Shown one piece after another: positions 35,992 through 42,446 of a DNA stretch of 64,000 nt; position 1 is the stretch's first letter; every line of letters starts with the position of its first letter. This DNA is from JAHRAW01 sp965203265. GTDB lineage: Bacteria; Pseudomonadota; Gammaproteobacteria; Arenicellales; Poriferihabitantaceae. The stretch spans positions 744,001 through 808,000 of the forward strand of contig CBDBBV010000002.1 in assembly GCA_965203265.1 (NCBI GenBank). The letters are read 5' to 3'. The position numbers and the translations under genes were made by a program. The notes under the pieces were generated by a model, which did no database searches, was not told the origin of the DNA, and saw only the letters and a list, made by a program, of their open reading frames with translations.

Positions 35992-36025
35992 TAGCCCGAT
36001 CGCCTGATCGCCTGACCACTTGACC
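35986..36025. repeat. Imperfect 8-bp tandem repeat (five units)
   Basis: GCCTGATA, GCCCGATC, GCCTGATC, GCCTGACC and ACTTGACC follow one another. The first unit holds the pheT stop codon and the rest fills most of the pheT-ihfA gap. Confidence 0.6.
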
Positions 36026-36054
36026 TTAACCACCCGACCCACGCTACCGAGCCC

Positions 36055-36378
36055 ATGACAGTCACCAAGGCAGATTTGGGAAATACGCTGTTTGGCCGAG
36101 TCGGATTGAACAAGCGGGAGGCGAAGGATTTCGTGGAAGCGTTTTTCGAGAGGATGAGTCGCTCCCTCGAGCAGGGGACGGTGATCAAACTGTCCGGATT
36201 CGGCACTTTCACCCTGCGCGACAAGCGCCCTCGCCCCGGGCGAAATCCCAAGACCGGCGAAGAAGTGGCGATACCGGCGCGCCGTGTGGTGGTGTTTCGC
36301 GCCAGTGGGAAATTCAGAGGCAAAGTGGCGGAAAATTCGTTTGAACTGACCCGTAAACTGGGGCGAAGGAGAAGGTGA
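36055..36378 (+). CDS. ihfA: Integration host factor alpha subunit
   Basis: A 107-residue HU/IHF-family DNA-bending protein: VTKADLGNTLF at the N-terminus, the hinge GFGTFTLRDKRPRPGRNPKTG and the beta-arm carrying the intercalating Pro (EEVAIPARRVV). Placement after pheT is the conserved gammaproteobacterial location of ihfA. It overlaps the MerR-type gene by 4 nt. Confidence 0.96.
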   Translation: MTVTKADLGNTLFGRVGLNKREAKDFVEAFFERMSRSLEQGTVIKLSGFGTFTLRDKRPRPGRNPKTGEEVAIPARRVVVFRASGKFRGKVAENSFELTRKLGRRRR

Positions 36379-36740
36379 CCATGCTCGACCCAAGCGGCTT
36401 CGAGTTGCCGCCGATCCCTTCCAAGCGCTATTTTCCCATCGGCGAAGTCGGCAAACTGTGCGCAGTCAAACCCCATGTACTGCGCTATTGGGAGCAGGAA
36501 TTTCCCCAGTTGAAGCCGATCAAGCGGCGCGGCAACCGGCGTTACTACCAGCGCCACGAGGTTCAGCTGATTCGCCACATTCGCAAATTGCTGCACAGCG
36601 ACGGTTTTACCATCAACGGCGCGCGCGCCCAGTTGAACAAACTGGAGGCGGAAAAATCGTCGAGTTCGGACGATCAGGGCGCCAAACTGGTCAACCGCAT
36701 CATCGCCGAATTGGATGAAGTGCTGAGCATTTTGCGCTGA
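36375..36740 (+). CDS. MerR-family transcriptional regulator
   Basis: A 121-residue MerR-type protein. The winged HTH spans about residues 17-85 (FPIGEVGKLCAVKPHVLRYW, then RRGNRRYYQRHEVQLIRHIR), followed by a short dimerisation helix. There are no Cys residues for metal binding at the C-terminus, so the ligand is unknown. Its position between ihfA and a tRNA-Pro gene is widely conserved in gammaproteobacteria. Confidence 0.92.
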   Translation: MTMLDPSGFELPPIPSKRYFPIGEVGKLCAVKPHVLRYWEQEFPQLKPIKRRGNRRYYQRHEVQLIRHIRKLLHSDGFTINGARAQLNKLEAEKSSSSDDQGAKLVNRIIAELDEVLSILR

Positions 36741-36772
36741 TAATTTTGCGCCGAGTTTTACCAACAATTTTC

Positions 36773-36849
36773 CGGGGTGTAGCGCAGTCTGGTAGCGCAC
36801 CGCAATGGGGTTGCGGTGGTCGGAGGTTCAAATCCTCTCACCCCGACCA
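36773..36849 (+). tRNA. tRNA-Pro (GGG)
   Basis: A 77-nt tRNA with acceptor CGGGGTG/CACCCCG, anticodon stem CCGCA/TGCGG with loop ATGGGGT (anticodon GGG), T-loop TTCAAAT and encoded CCA. It follows the MerR gene by 32 nt. Confidence 0.95.
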
Positions 36850-36909
36850 ATATCTCTCGCTAGGGTGCCGACCGTCCCAGCGACCATTCCCGCCCGTGCG
36901 GGGAAAATC

Positions 36910-38334
36910 ATGCCAAGCGTAACCCGATTCCCGCCAAGCCCGACCGGCCCCCTCCATGTCGGCGGCGCCCGCACCGCCCTGTTCAACTGGCTGTACGCGA
37001 AGAAGACCGGCGGCCAGCTGGTGCTCAGAATCGAAGACACCGACCAACAACGATCCACTCGCGCGGCCACCGAAAGCATCCTCGAGGCGATGATCTGGCT
37101 CGGCCTCGACTGGGATCGCGGGCCCTTCTACCAGAGCAAGCGAACCGAGCGTTACGCCGAGGCGATTCGGCAATTGCTCGCCGAGGATCGCGCCTATTAT
37201 TGCTTTTGCAGCCGGCAACAACTCGAAGCCACGCGCCGCGCGCAACTGGCTGCCGGGCGCAAACCGCGCTACGATCGCCGCTGCCGCGATCTCGCCCGCC
37301 GTCCGGCAAACGGCGAATCCGCCGTGATCCGCTTCAAGAATCCGCTGGACGGATCGGTGGTTTTCGACGATGTGGTGCGCGGCAGGGTGGTGATCGACAA
37401 CGACCAACTGGACGACTTGATCATCGCCCGCTCGGATGGCACGCCGACCTACAACCTTACCGTGGTGGTAGACGACATCGATCTGGGCATTACCCATGTA
37501 ATTCGCGGAGACGACCACACCAACAACACCCCCAGACAGATCAACATCCTGCGCGCTCTGGGCGCCGCCGTCCCGATATTTGCCCACATACCGATGATTC
37601 TCGGAGCCGATGGCCAGCGGCTTTCCAAGCGACACGGCGCCGTCAGCGTGCTCGAATACCGCGATATGGGAATCCTGCCGGAGGCCATGCTGAATTATCT
37701 CGCGCGACTCGGATGGTCCCACGGCGACCGCGAGATTTTTTCCGTCGAGGAGATGATCGATCTGTTTGCCATCGAGGACATCAATAAATCCGCCGCCGCC
37801 TTCGACCTCGCCAAATTGCTGTGGGTCAACCAACACCACCTGCGAGCAGCACCGCCGGCGCGACTGGCCGAGGAGCTGGATCAGCGTCTCCAACGACGCG
37901 GCGTCTCCATCTCCCACGGCCCGGCTCTGGCCGATGTGGCCGAAGTGATGAGCGCGCGCGTGCACACGCTGGAAGAGATGGCCGACAAGGTCGTCTACCT
38001 GTACGCCGATTTCGCCGAATACGATCAAGCCGCCGCGCAAAAACACCTCACCACCACCGCGGCGAAATTGCTCGAAGCGCTACACCACCAGTTCGCCGCC
38101 ATCGACAACTTCAACTGGCGCGAGCCCGCCATCAATCAGGCACTGGAAACCGTACGCGAAGCCCACTCGACCAAACTGGGCAACCTCGCCCAACCCTTGC
38201 GAGTCGCCCTGTCCGGCACCGCCGCGACCCCCTCCATCGACACCACAGTGCGACTGGTGGGGCGCGAACGCACCTTGCAGAGAATCTGCAAATCCCTCGA
38301 CTGGATCGCTGCGCGGGCGTGCACCACCGCGTAG
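36910..38334 (+). CDS. gltX: Glutamyl-tRNA synthetase
   Basis: A 474-residue class I synthetase. The HIGH-like motif is PSPTGPLHVGG at residues 8-18 and the KMSKS-like motif RLSKRHGA near residue 237. ATG 36910 begins exactly before the Rossmann fold (MPSVTRFPPSP). The C-terminal anticodon-binding helical domain is complete. Its product charges the tRNA-Glu encoded 3.3 kb downstream. Confidence 0.97.
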   Translation: MPSVTRFPPSPTGPLHVGGARTALFNWLYAKKTGGQLVLRIEDTDQQRSTRAATESILEAMIWLGLDWDRGPFYQSKRTERYAEAIRQLLAEDRAYYCFCSRQQLEATRRAQLAAGRKPRYDRRCRDLARRPANGESAVIRFKNPLDGSVVFDDVVRGRVVIDNDQLDDLIIARSDGTPTYNLTVVVDDIDLGITHVIRGDDHTNNTPRQINILRALGAAVPIFAHIPMILGADGQRLSKRHGAVSVLEYRDMGILPEAMLNYLARLGWSHGDREIFSVEEMIDLFAIEDINKSAAAFDLAKLLWVNQHHLRAAPPARLAEELDQRLQRRGVSISHGPALADVAEVMSARVHTLEEMADKVVYLYADFAEYDQAAAQKHLTTTAAKLLEALHHQFAAIDNFNWREPAINQALETVREAHSTKLGNLAQPLRVALSGTAATPSIDTTVRLVGRERTLQRICKSLDWIAARACTTA

Positions 38335-38344
38335 GTGGCCTTTT
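38324..38344 (+). terminator. Weak candidate terminator of gltX
   Basis: CCACC-GCGTA-GGTGG followed by CC and four T residues overlaps the gltX stop codon. The stem is short, so this is only a possible terminator. Confidence 0.35.
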
Positions 38345-38751
38345 GCCGGCAACGCGCAATGCACCGCCAAATTCGCCGGAAATGCGGAATCATTGGGAAT
38401 TTTGTATTACACTCGGCAAATGGTACGCTTCGAAAAATCTCGCTGGTTGCCGAAAAATTCCCGTGCAGTGCAGATTCGCTCTGCTGCCCATTGTGGGCTG
38501 GCTTTGGCTAGGCGCAGCAATTCGGCACTGAATGTCGAGAAAACAGGCGGGAATTCGAATTCGAGGCTACACCGGCTTGCCCACACTATGGATTTTGTCG
38601 AAATTGACGCAAAATACGCGAAATGTCGTATATCGGCACGAAAAAGGGTTTACCAATCGCCGCCGATGGCATATTATCCGTCCGATTCCAATTCAATCCG
38701 GCATGTCGAGCGACTGCCATTTTCCATCACCATCCACTGAGGCCTAAGATC
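38335..38751. other. Intergenic region upstream of barrel gene 2
   Basis: About 417 bp with no supported gene. It contains the promoter at 38650-38677. The rest is compositionally more even (less GC) than the flanking genes and shows nothing I recognise. Confidence 0.6.
38650..38677 (+). promoter_or_regulatory. Promoter of barrel surface-protein gene 2
   Basis: TTACCA (38650-38655), 16-bp spacer (ATCGCCGCCGATGGCA) and TATTAT (38672-38677). It aligns with the promoters of copies 1 and 3 over hexamers and spacer. The initiation region would give a leader of about 68 nt. Confidence 0.65.
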
Positions 38752-41346
38752 ATGAACATCTCTCAGCAAATCACCGGCGTACAATCCAACGAAATCCATA
38801 CCCCCCCCCCCCCCCCCCCTATATCAGGGACTGACCTCGCGGTGGGCGCGATGAAGTCCGCCCGCCTCTCCCGACTTCTCCCCGTTCTCGCGCTGTTGCT
38901 CGGTGTATTCGCCCTGCCCAACGCGGCCTCCGCTCAGGCTGTTTTCGAGGTAATAAACCTGTCGGTGTCGGCGAGCGGTAATACGCTGAGCGTGTCGTGG
39001 GACAGGAATAACGACGGCGCCGCGCCTTTGGGTTATCTGGTTCACTACACCGCCTCGACCACCGTGAACCCTTTAGCTACCGTAGGCACGAACCCAGCCA
39101 CCGAGTGGGCGAACGCAAACCACAGCGGCACGACGCCCTCGCACACGATCTCCGGCCTGAACTACGCCACAGCCTATTGGGTGCGCGTAGCCTCGAGAGG
39201 TACCAACAATTTTGGCCATTGGCAAGCAGTGAGCGTAACAACCGACTCCGCAGTCACCCTCTCGGTTGATGAGACCACGGTTACCGAGGGTTCGTCGGTA
39301 ACCGTAACGGTAACCCTCTCGGCGGCGGTGGATGCGGAGGGCGGCGTGGTGGTTCCGATCATGCTGACCGCCGGTACCGCCACCGAGACCGCCGACTACG
39401 GCACCCTTACTTCCATCACCGTGCCGATCAACGAAGCCACCGCCACCGGCACGATCACCACAAACGATGACGACTTGGTAGAAGGCGCTGAGACCTTCAC
39501 TGTGTCGCTCGGATCGTTGCCGACCGGCTTTGTGTCGATCACGCCGAATTCGGCGGAGATTACCATCGCCGACAACGACGCCCCGCCGCCGACCACTCTG
39601 ACTCTCAGCGCCAGTCTCGAGGAAATCCCCGAAGGCGGCGAATCCGTGATCACGGCAACCCTCGATGAACCGGCACCGACCGGCGGCACGATCATAATGT
39701 TGGCCATCGATACCGGTAGCACGGCGACCGAGGGAACCGATTACACACTCGCCCCGAAGACCCTCACCATCGCCGCAAGCAGGCAGACCGGCACGGCCAC
39801 GCTGACCATTCTCACCGATGAGATGGACGAGGAAAGCGAAACCATCACCATCGAGGCCACCAGCACCAATCCGGTACTGAACACCGACCCCGCCGCCCCC
39901 CTGCGCCTCACCATTCTGGCGGCGGTGCAGGCCGAGCCATTGCAGTCCGAGCCGTTGCATCGGGTAGTGCTGCCCGAAGTGGCGCGCGCCATAGCGGATC
40001 GCACCACCAGAGCCGTTTCCGCGCGGGTCGGTCGGGCGTTTAGTGGAAATGGGCGCGATGAAGGCGGCGGCACTGCCTCAGCCTCAGCCAGTTTCGGCGG
40101 CCAACGCACTCTGGCGGGCGCATTGGCGGATTATGGCGCGAATCCGGCCAACCACCGCCGCGACCTGCTGAGCGGCAGCCGATTCGCCCTGCCACTGAAC
40201 GGTGATAGCGGTAACGGCGGCGGCTTGCGCTCGGCCTCCCTGTGGGCCAGCGGCGATTACCGCGACCTGTCCGGCGAGGACGGCGCGCTGGAATTCGACG
40301 GCAACCTATACGGCGCACAAATCGGCGTGGACTCGATGGTGCGCGACGATCTGTTGGCCGGCGTGGCGTTGTCGTGGAGTGAGGGCGAGTTGGCATATAA
40401 CTCCGGCAGCAGCGGCGGCGGCACGGGCGACTACGAGGTGGATGTGGTTTCCCTGCATCCCTATCTCGGCGGTCGCACCGGACATCTGGACTGGTGGGCC
40501 ACTCTGGGTTACGGCAACGGCGAAGTGGAAATCACCCCGAATGGTGGTCAAACCGCCTCCAACGATATAACCATGACAACCGTGGGCGCAGGCGGCAGTA
40601 GTTTGCTGTGGTCGCGGGCGGAAGATCGGGCGCGCGTGCACCTCAAGGGCGAATTCACCCGCACGCGGATGGAAATGGACAGGAGCGCGCAGGTCGATTC
40701 GCTGTCTGTGAACGCCCATCTCGCGCGAGTTGCTCTGGCGACCAGCCGCACGCGCAGTTTGGCGGGCGGCGCTCGGATGTCGCCATCCCTGTCCCTCGGC
40801 GTGCGCCAAGACGGCGGAGATGGCAACATCGGCAGCGGCGCGGAGATCGGCGGCAACTTGCGCTACGACAATTCGGCAAGCGGCGTGAGCGCATCCGTAT
40901 CGGCGCACGGCTTGTTCGGCCGAAGCGACTACGAGGAATGGGGCATACAGGCATTGGTGCAGATGTCCGCCGGTGCCGATGGTCAGGGTTTGTCCTTCGA
41001 GATGCGCCCCGGCTACGGCGGAAACGCAAGCACGGGCGCTGGCGACACCGGCCGAATCTGGTCTCACGGCCTGCGCGGAGACGCCACCCCCGCCACCGAC
41101 GATGCGAGCGGGCGGTTGGAAATGCGCATGGGCTACGGGTTGTCGGCTTCCGGCCAACGAAACGGCCTGCTGACCCCGTGGAGTGGCCTGACCTTGCACG
41201 ACAACGGCACACGCTACCGCATGGGACTGGATTGGGCCTCCGCCGGGCAGTTCCCGTTCACCCTGCGCCTATCCGGCGAACGCCGCGAGCATGAAAATGC
41301 GAACACCGACCATGCCGTCTTGCTGAAGGGCGAGATGCGATTCTGA
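38752..41346 (+). CDS. Surface protein with modular passenger and autotransporter-type barrel (copy 2), poly(C)-containing
   Basis: An 864-residue protein from ATG 38752. Residues 1-33 contain six consecutive Pro encoded within a C19 run. A classic signal peptide then starts at a second in-frame ATG, 38851 (MKSARLSRLLPVLALLLGVF, cleavage near SAQA). The passenger has a fibronectin III-like domain (about 65-165), two Calx-beta repeats (about 170-390) and the linker LHRVVLPEVARAIADRT. The C-terminal 400 residues are an outer-membrane barrel close to that of copy 1, ending LLKGEMRF. Changes in C-run length would shift the upstream frame, suggesting phase variation. Confidence 0.8.
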   Translation: MNISQQITGVQSNEIHTPPPPPPISGTDLAVGAMKSARLSRLLPVLALLLGVFALPNAASAQAVFEVINLSVSASGNTLSVSWDRNNDGAAPLGYLVHYTASTTVNPLATVGTNPATEWANANHSGTTPSHTISGLNYATAYWVRVASRGTNNFGHWQAVSVTTDSAVTLSVDETTVTEGSSVTVTVTLSAAVDAEGGVVVPIMLTAGTATETADYGTLTSITVPINEATATGTITTNDDDLVEGAETFTVSLGSLPTGFVSITPNSAEITIADNDAPPPTTLTLSASLEEIPEGGESVITATLDEPAPTGGTIIMLAIDTGSTATEGTDYTLAPKTLTIAASRQTGTATLTILTDEMDEESETITIEATSTNPVLNTDPAAPLRLTILAAVQAEPLQSEPLHRVVLPEVARAIADRTTRAVSARVGRAFSGNGRDEGGGTASASASFGGQRTLAGALADYGANPANHRRDLLSGSRFALPLNGDSGNGGGLRSASLWASGDYRDLSGEDGALEFDGNLYGAQIGVDSMVRDDLLAGVALSWSEGELAYNSGSSGGGTGDYEVDVVSLHPYLGGRTGHLDWWATLGYGNGEVEITPNGGQTASNDITMTTVGAGGSSLLWSRAEDRARVHLKGEFTRTRMEMDRSAQVDSLSVNAHLARVALATSRTRSLAGGARMSPSLSLGVRQDGGDGNIGSGAEIGGNLRYDNSASGVSASVSAHGLFGRSDYEEWGIQALVQMSAGADGQGLSFEMRPGYGGNASTGAGDTGRIWSHGLRGDATPATDDASGRLEMRMGYGLSASGQRNGLLTPWSGLTLHDNGTRYRMGLDWASAGQFPFTLRLSGERREHENANTDHAVLLKGEMRF
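38801..38819 (+). repeat. Poly(C) tract, 19 bases
   Basis: Nineteen consecutive C residues in the 5' end of barrel gene 2, 49 nt after the upstream ATG and 32 nt before the inner ATG. The present length keeps both ATGs in one frame. Such tracts are hypermutable by slipped-strand mispairing. Confidence 0.95.
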
Positions 41347-41351
41347 CCTCC

Positions 41352-41382
41352 GGCGGCGGGTAACGCTAAGTTGCCCGCCGCC
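41352..41382 (+). terminator. Hairpin after barrel gene 2
   Basis: GGCGGCGGG (41352-41360) and CCCGCCGCC (41374-41382) form a 9-bp stem around a 13-nt loop, 6 nt after the stop. It resembles the copy 1 terminator stem but lacks a T-run, so termination may be Rho-assisted. Confidence 0.5.
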
Positions 41383-41472
41383 CGTGCGCCTCGTTGCCAT
41401 TGCCAACGCCGGTGCAGTTCATGGCGTAAAACCACCCGAAGTCCGGAATGTACCGGCCATCCGTACAGCCGC

Positions 41473-41501
41473 TTGCGTGGTCGGTAGTGAAACCGTACAA
41501 T
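41473..41501 (+). promoter_or_regulatory. Promoter of tRNA-Ala/tRNA-Glu
   Basis: TTGCGT, 17-bp spacer and TACAAT end 12 bp before tRNA-Ala. Confidence 0.6.
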
Positions 41502-41512
41502 ACGCGCCCTTC

Positions 41513-41588
41513 GGGGCCATAGCTCAGCTGGGAGAGCGCAACACTGGCAGTGTTGAGGTCGGCGGTTCGATCCCGCCTGGCTCCACCA
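41513..41588 (+). tRNA. tRNA-Ala (GGC)
   Basis: A 76-nt tRNA with acceptor GGGGCCA/TGGCTCC (one G-U pair), anticodon stem CAACA/TGTTG, loop CTGGCAG giving anticodon GGC, T-loop TTCGATC and encoded CCA. It is followed 9 nt later by tRNA-Glu. Confidence 0.95.
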
Positions 41589-41597
41589 CAGCACGCA

Positions 41598-41674
41598 GTC
41601 CCCATCGTCTAGTCGGCCTAGGACACCGCCCTTTCACGGCGGCAACAGGGGTTCGAATCCCCTTGGGGACGCCA
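41598..41674 (+). tRNA. tRNA-Glu (TTC)
   Basis: A 77-nt tRNA with acceptor GTCCCCA/TGGGGAC, anticodon stem CCGCC/GGCGG, loop CTTTCAC giving anticodon TTC, and T-loop TTCGAAT. The 3' end reads GCCA, so CCA is encoded. It is probably co-transcribed with tRNA-Ala. Confidence 0.95.
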
Positions 41675-41723
41675 TTTTGTCGGGCGTCGCGGCGCCCCTT
41701 TGGTGGCAGCCGTGGTGGCGCGG

Positions 41724-42281
41724 TTAGCGGGGCGGGGCGGTTGCCGCGAACGCTTCTACCCGATTGGCAGCGGCCAGCAGGTCGCGTAGGTTGTCCAGTC
41801 CGTCCAGACTGATGCGCTTGCGAAACAGGCCCCAATCGAGGAAGCAGGCGCCGCGCAGGGCGCCGTCCCGATCGATTCCCTGACTAGGATCGAATCTTCC
41901 GTTGAGCGCCTTGAGGCCGCTCGCTACGCGCTTTTTCTGGCGCGCCAGATAGTTGATCCGGTCGGAGCCGACGCCTTCGTTTTCCAGCATGAAAAGGTTG
42001 ATGGCGCTGTCCAGCAGCGTGTTGGTCATGACGAAGTTTTCGTGGTCGGCGAGGTCGGCGAGGAAATTTCCGCCGGATTTTTCCCGAACATATTTCAGGA
42101 TCGAACTCGAATCGGTCAGGGTCAGGCCGTCATCGGTCAGGAAGGGCACCTTGGCGGTGGGCGATTTCTCCGCGCTCATCGCATGATCCGTCTCGACAAA
42201 CTCGAACGCGAACCCCGTTTGCGCCAATGCCACTCGGCAATGGCGGACGAAGGGGGAGGTGTAACTGCCATACAGTTTCAT
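41724..42281 (-). CDS. Glutathione S-transferase family protein
   Basis: A 185-residue protein. The N-terminal thioredoxin-like domain (MKLYGSYTSPFVRHCRVALA, then the glutathione-binding turn KVPFLTDDGLTLTDSSSILK) is followed by an all-helical domain. It is a little shorter than typical bacterial GSTs (about 200 residues). ATG 42281 is chosen because the fold starts there; the open frame extends much further upstream over the protease gene's region. The substrate is unknown. It is divergent from the M16 protease. Confidence 0.88.
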   Translation of the reverse strand: MKLYGSYTSPFVRHCRVALAQTGFAFEFVETDHAMSAEKSPTAKVPFLTDDGLTLTDSSSILKYVREKSGGNFLADLADHENFVMTNTLLDSAINLFMLENEGVGSDRINYLARQKKRVASGLKALNGRFDPSQGIDRDGALRGACFLDWGLFRKRISLDGLDNLRDLLAAANRVEAFAATAPPR

Positions 42282-42446
42282 GGATAATTTCCGCTGGGGT
42301 TGTTGACTGAAGGGAAAGTCTAGCAAAGAATGGCCGGTGCGGATAGCGCCCCTTCCGGCGCCGCGCAGCCCCAGCCGCCAGCCGCGCAGTCGGTACAACT
42401 CGCCAGCCCAGCCACTCCACGATGATGCAATGATCCGCCCCCGCAA

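Noticed and set aside
38801..38819. Poly(C) run as a pure sequencing error
   Set aside because: Cannot be excluded for the exact count, but a second long run at the same relative position in a paralog with conserved flanks makes a real tract much more likely.
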